DNA of 64,000 nucleotides from the NCBI RefSeq assembly GCF_900109855.1, contig NZ_FOBO01000014.1, positions 42,989-106,988 of the forward strand, in the 5' to 3' direction. The notes below the pieces were generated by a model. That model saw only the letters and a list, made by a program, of their open reading frames with translations, did not search any database and was not told the origin of the DNA. The DNA is from Roseovarius tolerans. Its GTDB lineage: Bacteria > Pseudomonadota > Alphaproteobacteria > Rhodobacterales > Rhodobacteraceae. A program made the translations under genes and the position numbers. Positions 47,410 through 55,683 of this stretch are shown piece by piece (position 1 is the first letter of the stretch; each line of letters begins with the position of its first letter).

Positions 47410-47436
47410 GCCGGAGAGGATCACAGGAGAAGGCAC

Positions 47437-47685
47437 ATGCTCACGCCCCCCGATCTTCGCGACATCCTCGGAATCGAGATCCCCATACTCTCTGCACCTC
47501 TCGGCGGTGCCACCGGCCCTGAACTCGTGGCTGCCGTTTCCAATGTCGGCGGCTACGGCGTCATTCCGCTCTGGGGCGCTCCGATAGACAAGATCCGCGA
47601 TGGCATCCGTCGCACGAGGGAACTGACCGGCCGGAACTTCGCGGTCATGTGCCGACGACGGAATTTAGGACCTGCCAGCTGGTAA
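47437..47685 (+). pseudogene. truncated nitronate monooxygenase-like gene
   Basis: The first 70 codons read as an FMN-dependent nitronate monooxygenase / enoyl reductase II barrel: P-I-L-S-A-P-L-G-G-A-T-G-P-E-L-V-A-A-V-S-N, then G-G-Y-G-V-I-P-L-W and R-E-L-T-G-R-N-F-A-V. After codon 70 the match is lost and the frame stops at 82; a complete enzyme has about 320-350 residues. The break near 47650 is a sharp junction with lower-GC sequence. No transposon end was recognised. Confidence 0.75.
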
Positions 47686-47745
47686 CTATGTTGATCGATA
47701 AGATAATTGGCCGAAGAACCGAACAAAGAGACGAACCGGTTCAGC

Positions 47746-48804
47746 TTACTCTGCTGCGTCAAGCCAACTGTGGAAACGGCGCTGGCGCAGCTCTTCGGTA
47801 TTCGCGTACCAACTGCTATCGCGAACGAGCACGCGGCCGCCATGCTGAGGGGCGTTCGGCAGATAGGCGCGCATCGGCAGACCGATGTCGGGGTTGAACC
47901 CGATCCGGTCGAATGCGGACCGGCGTGTCGGACCATAGGGGATACGCGTGGCGAAGCGCGCCATGCTGGCAGGCGTGGTCGCGTGAACGATGAAATCGCG
48001 CGCGGCATCGGGCACATCGGTTGTGGCGGCAATCGCCCAGACCTCGATTCCGATGATCCGGCCATCCCATACGATATCGATGGGCGCCCGGTCGCGCTGC
48101 GCCACGTCGAAGAACCGGCCGTTGAAACCCACCGCCATGACAGCCCGGCCATCGCCAAGCATTTCGGCGGGCTCCGCCGGGTCGTCCCACCAGACGATTT
48201 CGTCCCGGATCGTGTCGAGCTTGCGGAAGGCCAGCCTCAGCCCGCGCTCGGTGCTGAGCAGGCCATAGATCTGTTCCGGGGGGACGCCTTCGGCCAAAAG
48301 GGCCCATTCGAGAATGCCATCCGGACTACGCTGAATGGCGCGCGGACCGGGAAAGCGGGTGATGTCGAAAAAATCCCCGATACGGGTCGGTTTGACGCCG
48401 GCAAACGCCCGGTCATCAAAAGCCATGACGCGGGCATAGGCATTTTGGGGCACGGCACATCGATCGGGCCCGAACGGGGTGAAATCTTGAAGCGCCGCTT
48501 GGGAGAAGAGAGAACTCGGCTCGATCTCCAGCAACAGACCGCGTGCGCAGGCGACGCTGGCCTGGTCGGCCAGCATGTCAATGACGTCCCAGCCCTCGGC
48601 GGACCCGCGCTCTGCCAGCGCAGACCAGCTTCCATCGTACACGGCAACCTCAATGTCGAGGCCGGTCTCCGTCGTAAAGGGACTGATGATGGCCTGTCGT
48701 TGCGCGGCCTCATACGCGCCTCCCCAAGACACGATCGTCAACTCTTCTGCGGCGACTGGCGCCGAGATGAGCGATGAAATCAGAAGTACATCAGATAGAC
48801 GCAT
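47746..48804 (-). CDS. periplasmic ABC solute-binding protein (PotD/AfuA-like)
   Basis: A 352-residue extracellular solute-binding protein. The signal peptide is about 1-19 (P-V-A-A), then L-T-I-V-S-W-G-G-A-Y-E-A-A-Q-R opens the first lobe as in polyamine and iron-type binding proteins. W-D-V-I-D-M-L-A-D-Q and Y-A-R-V-M-A-F-D lie further in. Its start overlaps the ClC gene's end by 14 bp. No permease or ATPase gene follows, so it is an orphan or works with a transporter elsewhere. The ligand cannot be read from sequence. Confidence 0.82.
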   Translation of the reverse strand: MRLSDVLLISSLISAPVAAEELTIVSWGGAYEAAQRQAIISPFTTETGLDIEVAVYDGSWSALAERGSAEGWDVIDMLADQASVACARGLLLEIEPSSLFSQAALQDFTPFGPDRCAVPQNAYARVMAFDDRAFAGVKPTRIGDFFDITRFPGPRAIQRSPDGILEWALLAEGVPPEQIYGLLSTERGLRLAFRKLDTIRDEIVWWDDPAEPAEMLGDGRAVMAVGFNGRFFDVAQRDRAPIDIVWDGRIIGIEVWAIAATTDVPDAARDFIVHATTPASMARFATRIPYGPTRRSAFDRIGFNPDIGLPMRAYLPNAPQHGGRVLVRDSSWYANTEELRQRRFHSWLDAAE

Positions 48805-50524
48805 TTTCTTCCTTCCGCAGCCGGGCGGATTCATCAAGCCAGGCAGACACAAGATCCGCCTCCGATACCGCGCCGAGGTATTTCCCGCTTTCGCCCGACA
48901 CGACGGGCACCGCGTCACCGACAAAGCTACGCAGGCGCTCCATCGCTTCGGCAAGATTGGTTGTGTCGTCAAAGACCAGCCTGGCCGGAACGGCGCCTGA
49001 CCTGACACTGCCAATATCGCAATGGATGCCGGGCGTGAACACACCCAGCAGCTTACCGTCACGGTCCAGAACAAAAGCTTCGCGCCATCCTTGCTCACGC
49101 AAACGATTGGCCACATGCTCGGGCGCGTCATCAGCATTTGCGGTGACGGCTTCGGGTTGAAGGTGGTCGACAACCTTTAGTGCCGCGAGACGCGCCCGAT
49201 CCCGCCCGAGCGAGAAATCGATGCCGCGCCGGGCAAGCTGCACGTCGAACAGGGACCGGCCAAAAGCGCGATGCGACAGCAGGTTGGAAAAAACGACCGC
49301 AACCATAGCTGCGATGGTGACATCGTAGTTCCGGGTCAGCTCAAACACGATCAGAATGCAGGTCAACGGTGCCCCGATCACGGCACTGGCAAATCCCATC
49401 ATGCCACAGATTGCGTAGATCGCCGCCCCGGAACTGGGCACGCCCGCGATACTCGACGCCATGATCCAGAAGAACACACCGATCAGGCTCCCGATCAGAA
49501 GCGAGGGACTGAAAGCGCCCCCGGAGAAGCCGGCCGCGATGCACAGGGCGGTCAGCACGGTTTTGGCGACGATCAAAACGATCACTTCGGTCAACCCGAA
49601 GGCGCCGTCGATCGTGGCAAAGCGCAGGGTCGAGGTTCCGATGCCCAGCACGTCCGGCAGGGCCAGCGCCGTCAGACCGACCGCGAGGCCCGCCATTGCG
49701 GTGCGCAACTCGGGTCGGGTGATCCACCGTGCCAGCGTCGGCCCGATGGACAAAAGCAGCCGCATGAAGAGGATGGCCCCCACAGCGACGAGAAGGCCGA
49801 GGGCCGCGACAAAGACGAATTCGTAGCCATGTGCGATGCCGGGGGACTCGATCCGGAACAGGGCGGGCCGTTCGAAAATCACATTTGCGACGAAATAGCC
49901 GCTGACCGACGCCACCGTCACAGGCGCAAAGGCACGGGTGGCGTAGTGGCGCAAGACGACCTCATGCGCAAAGAGAACACCCGCAATCGGCGCGTTGAAC
50001 GCCGTCGATATCGCGGCTGCGACACCGCACCCGATCGCGATGCTGGCAAGGTTCGGCACGCCCAGACGCAGGCGCCGTGCAAACCCGCCGAAGATCGCGC
50101 CGAGATAGACCATCGGGCCGTACTGGCCGACCGAGGCCCCCGCGCCGAGCGACAGCGCTGCCGTTGCGGTCGAGATCACCCCGTCGCGCAGGCCCGGAAG
50201 CGGTTTGTGGAACTGCACGGCCTCGATCACATCGGGTGGTCCCAGCGGTCGTCCCGCAGGCGACAGATGACGATGGGCCAGCCCCACCATAAGCCCGCCA
50301 AGCGTTGGCACAAGGACCGTGGTCGTGGCCACCAACAAGGGCAGGCTTTCCCATTGCACCCGCGCCTTGGGGGCGACCAGCAATCCCGTATTCAGCAGGG
50401 ACACCAACTCCACAAGTGCGATGGCGGCCAGCGAGGCGGCGCCTCCAACGACAAGCGCCACGCCGGTCAAGACAAGCATGCGTAGGAGCGGAGGCGCCGG
50501 AATGGTGTTTGGTCCTGCGGTCAT
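48791..50524 (-). CDS. ClC-family chloride channel/transporter with CBS domains, non-canonical gate
   Basis: A 577-residue membrane protein: about 420 residues of ClC core followed by two CBS domains (about 445-570). Seen: G-A-G-A-S-V-G-Q-Y-G-P at 127-137, A-A-G-F-S-G-G-A-F-S-P-S in the second pore motif, and a late ion-binding helix region. At the gating position, where most ClC exchangers have G-x-E-G-P, this protein has G133-Q-Y135-G-P. The CBS pair normally senses adenine nucleotides. ATG 50524 is used since upstream in-frame codons precede any plausible ribosome site. It is the first gene before the orphan binding protein. Confidence 0.87.
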   Translation of the reverse strand: MTAGPNTIPAPPLLRMLVLTGVALVVGGAASLAAIALVELVSLLNTGLLVAPKARVQWESLPLLVATTTVLVPTLGGLMVGLAHRHLSPAGRPLGPPDVIEAVQFHKPLPGLRDGVISTATAALSLGAGASVGQYGPMVYLGAIFGGFARRLRLGVPNLASIAIGCGVAAAISTAFNAPIAGVLFAHEVVLRHYATRAFAPVTVASVSGYFVANVIFERPALFRIESPGIAHGYEFVFVAALGLLVAVGAILFMRLLLSIGPTLARWITRPELRTAMAGLAVGLTALALPDVLGIGTSTLRFATIDGAFGLTEVIVLIVAKTVLTALCIAAGFSGGAFSPSLLIGSLIGVFFWIMASSIAGVPSSGAAIYAICGMMGFASAVIGAPLTCILIVFELTRNYDVTIAAMVAVVFSNLLSHRAFGRSLFDVQLARRGIDFSLGRDRARLAALKVVDHLQPEAVTANADDAPEHVANRLREQGWREAFVLDRDGKLLGVFTPGIHCDIGSVRSGAVPARLVFDDTTNLAEAMERLRSFVGDAVPVVSGESGKYLGAVSEADLVSAWLDESARLRKEENASI

Positions 50525-50906
50525 CCCAAATGAACCTGAACCACTTTCGATGAGGGCGCAACGTTGCAAATACCGCGATGAAAACCAGACGAACAATGTA
50601 GGACCTCAACAACGGCGACCACATTGACAGCGGCGCCTTGGCCCATCGGTGGCTCATCACAACCTTGGCCGAACATGCGGGACAGCGCAATTCGCTGCGT
50701 CGGCAAGATCGACTGTTGAGCCAACGACCAAAACCATTGTGGGCCAGCTTTCGCATCTCAAATGGTATTAACAACTCGCCTTCCCGTCCCTCTCGTAGGA
50801 AGGTCAACTCGGCCAAGTTCGCCCAAAGCCGCAGTTCAGCAGTTGGTTTGGTTAGTGCGGTGCGGCGCGCCGAAGCGGACATAGCGCCGCTTCGGCCGGA
50901 AAGAGT
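50525..50906. other. intergenic region between ClC and SDR genes
   Basis: No gene was recognised. The right end holds a 9-bp GCCGAAGCG/CGCTTCGGC hairpin (50869-50896), ten bases from the SDR stop. The left part should carry the ClC promoter. Confidence 0.45.
50869..50896. terminator. hairpin downstream of the first SDR gene
   Basis: A perfect 9-bp stem with a 10-nt loop just after the stop (minus strand). No T run follows, so termination may need Rho. Confidence 0.5.
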
Positions 50907-51716
50907 TTATTCGTGCATCAACGCCTTGATGTCATCGATGAAACTGGCGTCGTCCTGCTGTTTGCGCCGATCCAGCAAGTCGGCGGCGTCCGGTCCTGCG
51001 CGGAACCGCAGTTGGTTACCGGGTGCGTGGGCGGCCTGCCAAATGGCGTCAGCCACGACCTCGGGCGAAGACGGGTTCGAGGCCAGCTTGCCGAACAGGC
51101 GCCCCATGGCTTCGGCGCTGGGGGCGTAGTCCGCCAGGCTATCGTCCATGGCGAAATCGAAAGAGCGCCCGCCGAAATCGGTCTTGATCATGCCGGGCTG
51201 GACGATGCGCACGCGGATGCCCAGTGGCTCCAGCTCGTAGTGCAGCGCTTCGGACAGGCCTTCGACGGCGAACTTGGTGCCGTGGTAGAGCGTGCCCAGC
51301 GGAAAGGTGATCTGACCGCCGATAGACGAGATGTTGACGACGGTGCCTGACCGGCGCGCTCGCATGTGCGGCAGGACGGCCTTGGTCACCTCCAGTAAGC
51401 CGATCACGTTGGTGTCGAACTGGCGGCGGATGCGGTCGGTCGAGAAGGCTTCGAGCGGGCCATAGGCTCCGTAGCCTGCGTTGTTCAGCAGCACGTCGAT
51501 GGCGCCGAAGTGGTCAATGCCTGCGCTGACGGCGGCAGTGATAGACGCGAGGTCGGTCACGTCGAGGCGAGCGACCAGCACGTTGTCGAGGCCGGCAAGG
51601 TCAGAGGAGGAGGGATCACGCATGGTGGCGATAACATTCCAGCCTTCGGCGTGAAAGCGCAGGGCGGTGGCGCGGCCGATGCCGGAGGACGCGCCGGTGA
51701 TGAGAATGGTGGGCAT
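50907..51716 (-). CDS. short-chain dehydrogenase/reductase 1
   Basis: A 269-residue SDR with the classical cofactor motif T-G-A-S-S-G-I-G at 7-14, N-N-A-G at about 78-81, a Ser in I-S-S-I-G-G and the catalytic Y-H-G-T-K (Y-x-x-x-K). The rest follows the 17-beta-hydroxysteroid-like branch. It is 12 bp after the second SDR gene on the same strand, so both are one operon, and an AraC regulator lies divergently beyond. Substrate unknown. Confidence 0.9.
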   Translation of the reverse strand: MPTILITGASSGIGRATALRFHAEGWNVIATMRDPSSSDLAGLDNVLVARLDVTDLASITAAVSAGIDHFGAIDVLLNNAGYGAYGPLEAFSTDRIRRQFDTNVIGLLEVTKAVLPHMRARRSGTVVNISSIGGQITFPLGTLYHGTKFAVEGLSEALHYELEPLGIRVRIVQPGMIKTDFGGRSFDFAMDDSLADYAPSAEAMGRLFGKLASNPSSPEVVADAIWQAAHAPGNQLRFRAGPDAADLLDRRKQQDDASFIDDIKALMHE

Positions 51717-51728
51717 GGTAAGGCTCCT

Positions 51729-52598
51729 TCAGGCATTGAGGCGCAGCATCTCTTCGATGCCGAAATTGGTCAGGACGGTGCGGGTGACGTCATGCAGCAC
51801 GGTGTTGTAGCGCTCGATCTCGGGGCCGGCGCCGGTGTGATCGACCACGGTTCGAAAGGGCTTCTGGCCGAAAGGCAGCGCCAACAGGGCGGTGACGGCC
51901 TCGGCGATGCGCTCGGGGCGTTGATCGGGCGTGGCCTCCAGCATTTGCGCGAGACCCTGCGCCGACATGGCCGGAACGGCGGCGAACTCGCCGTACTGCG
52001 CCTCGCGCGCGGGATCATCCGGTATGACCAAATTGTCGAAGAAGGCCGTGGGCATGGCACCCGGTTCGATGATGCAGGATTCGATTCCAAAGCCGGACAG
52101 TTCGGTCCGGTAGCATTCGACGATCGCCTCCAGTGCCCACTTCGACGCGCAATAGGTGCCGTAGAACGGCGTCGCGATGCGCCCGATCAGGCTGGAGGTA
52201 TAAAGGATCGTGCCGCGCCCCTGCGCCCGGAAATGCGGCAGGGCGGCGCGCATCACACGCTGCACGCCGGTGACGTTGACGTCGAAAACGCGGGTCATAT
52301 CCTTGGGCGACATCAGTTCCTGGATGCCATAGGATCCGATCCCGGCATTGTTGAAGAGCACGTCCAGCCCGCCGAGCGCGGCAATGGCCCCGGCCACGCC
52401 CGCCTCCGTGCTGGCGGTGTCCGTCACGTCCATTTCGACAACCCATGCGCCTTCGGCCTCCAGCGCGGCTATGGTGTCAGCTTTGTGCCCTGTGCGGCTG
52501 CGGACGCTGCCCGCGACCTGATGCCCTTGCGACATGAGCTCCCGTACAGTGGGCAGGCCAAATCCGCCTGCGAGTCCGGTGATGAATATCTTTGCCAT
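51729..52598 (-). CDS. short-chain dehydrogenase/reductase 2
   Basis: A 289-residue SDR with a variant cofactor loop T-G-L-A-G-G-F-G, N-N-A-G-I-G-S-Y-G, T-S-S-L-I-G and the catalytic Y-C-A-S-K. The C-terminal 70 residues contain an extra helical part (P-A-M-S-A-Q-G-L-A-Q-M-L) that differs from SDR 1. ATG 52598 begins directly with the first beta strand (A-K-I-F-I-T-G); the upstream in-frame extension to 52760 passes through the promoter region. It is the first gene of the two-gene operon opposite the AraC regulator. Confidence 0.88.
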   Translation of the reverse strand: MAKIFITGLAGGFGLPTVRELMSQGHQVAGSVRSRTGHKADTIAALEAEGAWVVEMDVTDTASTEAGVAGAIAALGGLDVLFNNAGIGSYGIQELMSPKDMTRVFDVNVTGVQRVMRAALPHFRAQGRGTILYTSSLIGRIATPFYGTYCASKWALEAIVECYRTELSGFGIESCIIEPGAMPTAFFDNLVIPDDPAREAQYGEFAAVPAMSAQGLAQMLEATPDQRPERIAEAVTALLALPFGQKPFRTVVDHTGAGPEIERYNTVLHDVTRTVLTNFGIEEMLRLNA

Positions 52599-52758
52599 CC
52601 GTCCAATCCCTGTCCTGTTGATAAAGTGACGATACTCCTGGTGCGGCGACGTTTCTTTCTCGATTATCCGAAATACTTGTCTGATCCTCCGAGTAATAGA
52701 TTTTCTTGTCACGGAACCGGTCTCTTCCGTGCTAACAGGTCCATGAAGGGAGTGCCGC

Positions 52759-53643
52759 ATGACAAGGTTGCTGGATCGCGCAACGGCGCTGATGGATCGT
52801 GCCGGGCTGCCTCAGGGCAGCTTGGCCCATGCCGACAGCGGGATGCATGTCCTCCGGTTCCATACACCCAGCCCGCAGCAGGCCACCGTCTATCGCCCGC
52901 TTCTGTGCCTTGTCCTGCAGGGTTCAAAGCAGGTCAGCGCGGGCGCGCGCAACCTGACTGTGGCTGCCGCGGATTCGCTGATCGTCAGCCACGCTCTGCC
53001 GGTCGTCTCGCGGATCACAAGGGCCACTCCCGAGACGCCCTATGTAGCGCTGGTCTTTCCGATCGACCTTGATCTGCTGCGCGGCCTTGCAGCCGCCGTG
53101 CCGCCTGCAGGCGGGATGCGCAGCAACGACCCGTTCTCGATCACGCGGTGCCCGACCGATCCCGCGATGCAGGACGCGCTGACCCGCTACCTCGACCAAT
53201 GCGCGAAGGGCGGGACGCGCCAATTGCTGGCCCCGATCACGCGGCAGGAAATCCACGCCCGGCTGATTCTTGGCGCCCATGCCGACGCACTGCAAAAACT
53301 GCTCTGGCAGGAGACTACCGCCAGCCGAATCTTTCAGGCGACGCGCGAGATTCAGTCCGATCTGTCGCGCACGGTGGTTGTCGGAGAGCTCGCCGATCGT
53401 ATCGGCATGAGTCAGTCCGCCTTTTTCGTACATTTCAAGGCCGTCACGGGCACCTCGCCCCTTCAATACCAGAAAGACCTGCGCCTGCTGCATGCCCGCG
53501 ACGCGCTGCGCGGTTCGGATGCCAAGGTGTCAGAGATTGCCTTCCATGTAGGCTACGAAAGCTCAGCCCAATTCTCGCGCGAATACGCCCGGAAGTTCGG
53601 CCTGTCACCGCGCCAGGATCGGGCCACGCTGGCTGCGGAATGA
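52759..53643 (+). CDS. AraC-family transcriptional regulator
   Basis: A 294-residue regulator. Residues 1 to about 185 are the AraC N-terminal domain (P-L-L-C-L-V-L-Q-G-S-K-Q-V near 47, then S-L-I-V-S-H-A-L-P-V). Residues 190-290 hold two helix-turn-helices (V-G-E-L-A-D-R-I-G-M-S, and V-S-E-I-A-F-H-V-G-Y-E-S-S-A-Q-F-S-R-E-Y). It shares a 160-bp divergent promoter with the SDR pair and almost certainly controls it. AraC/SDR pairs of this type respond to aldehydes or reactive carbonyls in other bacteria; that is inference here. Confidence 0.88.
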   Translation: MTRLLDRATALMDRAGLPQGSLAHADSGMHVLRFHTPSPQQATVYRPLLCLVLQGSKQVSAGARNLTVAAADSLIVSHALPVVSRITRATPETPYVALVFPIDLDLLRGLAAAVPPAGGMRSNDPFSITRCPTDPAMQDALTRYLDQCAKGGTRQLLAPITRQEIHARLILGAHADALQKLLWQETTASRIFQATREIQSDLSRTVVVGELADRIGMSQSAFFVHFKAVTGTSPLQYQKDLRLLHARDALRGSDAKVSEIAFHVGYESSAQFSREYARKFGLSPRQDRATLAAE

Positions 53644-53660
53644 TCTGCTGAACAAACGGG

Positions 53661-53745
53661 ACCGGCCCAATGCCGCCATCCAACTTGGTCGTTGACGCTG
53701 CGATGCAGCTTTCGCATTGCGGTCATTCGTGCATTGCGCAGAATT
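53661..53745 (+). repeat. dispersed ~85-bp intergenic repeat, copy E
   Basis: CGGCCCAATGCCGCC, then GTTGACGCTGCGATGCAGC, TTTCGCATTGCGGTCATTCG and TGCATTGCGCAGAATT. It is almost the same as copy D and lies 18 bp after the AraC gene. Confidence 0.72.
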
Positions 53746-53853
53746 GCGATCGACTGAAGGATCAATGTCATGACGAAGCGGCCGGTCAGATTTACTTTCT
53801 GGACATGAAGGACTGCATTCTTCAGGCTCCCGGGACGTAGTCTTGGAGGTAGG

Positions 53854-54642
53854 ATGAAACACGTAACCATTGAACGCGATGGTCCGATTTCTGTTGTGTC
53901 ATTCGACCGAGGATATGCCGCAAACCCGTTTTCGTATGACCTGATGAGAGAGCTGACCGATGCGGCGCGTGGTTTTGAGGATGACTTTGAAACCTCTGCA
54001 ATTGTCCTGACCGGTCGCCAGGATAATTTCTCGATGGGCTTCGATTTAAGCGATAGTGAAACCACAAGATTGAAAGGCGCAGGATTGGCGGAACGCCGTC
54101 AAGCTGCCATTGTTGGCAGGCGCATGTGTCAGGCGTGGGAAGACCTACAGCCTTTGACAATTTCTGCCATTGAGGGATGGTGCGTCGGGGGTGGCGTTGC
54201 GCTCGCAGTTGCAACTGACCTACGCGTCGTTAGTCAAAATGCTGGGCTTTACGTTCCCGAGATTGAACGCGGCTTGAACATGTCATGGGGGTCAGTTCCT
54301 CGCATTACCAATCTCGTTGGACCCGCGCGTGCAAAACGCGTGGTCATTTTGGCAGAGAAGCTCATGGCGGATCGCGCCGTGGATTGGGGGCTGGCTGATG
54401 AGATTGCCGTGGAGGGTTCGACTCGTGACAGTGCTCTGCAATTGGCATCACGCGCGGCCTCAATGCCTGTGGTTGCCCTGCGCATATGTAAGCAAGACAT
54501 CAACAACTATGCCAACGCCTTGGCGGCGGTCTCGAGCCACACAGATTATGATCAGTTCACTCTCACGCAAGGCAGCGAAGACGCGGACGAAGGCATCGAC
54601 GCGTTTCTGGAAAAGAGGCCCCCAAAGTTTACGGGCCAATGA
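53854..54642 (+). CDS. enoyl-CoA hydratase/isomerase family protein
   Basis: A 262-residue crotonase-fold protein. The first oxyanion strand is N-F-S-M-G-F-D-L near residue 65 and the second is W-C-V-G-G-G-V-A-L-A near 109. The usual first catalytic Glu position (about residue 130) reads L-R-V-V-S-Q-N-A-G-L, followed by V-P-E-I-E-R-G-L-N-M-S, so at least one acid remains. Hydration, isomerisation or hydrolysis of an acyl-CoA are all possible. Two 60-base lines count about 55-58% GC, lower than core genes, which suggests recent arrival. No acyl-CoA ligase or dehydrogenase is next to it. Confidence 0.82.
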   Translation: MKHVTIERDGPISVVSFDRGYAANPFSYDLMRELTDAARGFEDDFETSAIVLTGRQDNFSMGFDLSDSETTRLKGAGLAERRQAAIVGRRMCQAWEDLQPLTISAIEGWCVGGGVALAVATDLRVVSQNAGLYVPEIERGLNMSWGSVPRITNLVGPARAKRVVILAEKLMADRAVDWGLADEIAVEGSTRDSALQLASRAASMPVVALRICKQDINNYANALAAVSSHTDYDQFTLTQGSEDADEGIDAFLEKRPPKFTGQ

Positions 54643-54826
54643 CAGTTTGGGATCGCTGCCGCCGTTAAATCGGTCGCAGCGTATCCACTTGGAGGGGCCG
54701 CACTCATGGTGGGGACGGCCCGGTCCGGACTTTTGCCAAGCCCGCAAGGGGCGCAGTATCTTAAGGTCTGCGGACTCGCAATGTGCCCGACTATCCGGTC
54801 GTTCGGTGGATGGTATCGAAAACATC

Positions 54827-54866
54827 ACACGCCAACAGTGACTTTATAAGGTCACTGTTGGCGTGT
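54827..54866. promoter_or_regulatory. perfect 16-bp inverted repeat with an 8-nt T/A centre
   Basis: ACACGCCAACAGTGAC (54827-54842) and its exact complement (54851-54866) flank TTTATAAG. It ends 12 bp before the ATG of the hydrolase remnant. It could be an operator, a terminator, or a recombination site. Confidence 0.65.
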
Positions 54867-54877
54867 AGAATCCCATC

Positions 54878-55570
54878 ATGAAACAAAGTGTGAGATTTTG
54901 CACATCAGCAGACGGAGTTCAGATCGCGCTTGCCAAGTCGGGCGAGGGACCGCCCTTGGTCCGGGTGGCGAACTGGTTCACGCATCTCGATTTCGACCGT
55001 CAAAGCGCTGTCTGGCAGCATTGGTTCGACTTTCTGTCCGACGGGCATTCCCTCATCCGCTACGATCCGCGCGGTTCCGGCCTGTCGGACCGTAACGTCG
55101 ACGATTTCTCGCTGGACCGATGGATCGAAGATCTGGACGCGGTCGTACAATGCGCTGGCCTGACACGCTTTCCGATGATCGGCCTGTGCCAGGGAGGTGC
55201 CGTCGCGGCCGCCTATGCCGCCCGGTACCCCGAAAGGATCAGCCGCCTCGTGCTCTATGACGTGCAGGTGTGGGCTGGCACACCACAGCGCAAGGGATGC
55301 GTGCAGCACGTCACGTGGCGTAAGGCGGAACGGGTCAGGCGTAGGCATCCGCGGAATAGGTCAGCTCATAGCTGTGGCTACACGCTCCTGCCCAGAAGTG
55401 GCGTCGACGCCTTTCCCGAGAAAGACAGTCTTCGCATCGTAGAACTTCCGGCGCGTTGCCACCACGACCTCTGGATCGTATTTCGCCGCGGACGCGTACT
55501 CCCGGCCCGGGTCATCCGCATCATGGGCACAATCCATGCCACCGCTTCGGATATTGGGAAGTTCGAATGA
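54878..55570 (+). pseudogene. chimeric alpha/beta hydrolase remnant
   Basis: Residues 1 to about 135 read as an alpha/beta hydrolase of the adenylate-cyclase-associated type: P-P-L-V-R-V-A-N-W-F-T-H-L, R-Y-D-P-R-G-S-G-L-S-D, and nucleophile elbow G-L-C-Q-G-G with Cys in place of Ser one position before the Gln-Gly-Gly. After about base 55270 the frame becomes Arg/His-rich and unlike any hydrolase. On the opposite strand 55310-55580 reads like the end of another gene (Y-D-P-E-V-V-V-A-T-R-R-K-F-Y-D) that was not identified. The frame is thus two fused remnants. The catalytic acid and His are absent. Confidence 0.65.
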
Positions 55571-55683
55571 ATCTTGCGCCAAATAGACATTGGGTCAGTT
55601 TCGAATGCAGATAGACACGGTCACGGCAATTCACTGGCCGCTCTGAACACCAGCCTAGCCTGCCTGCGACCGGTGCCTGCGCG

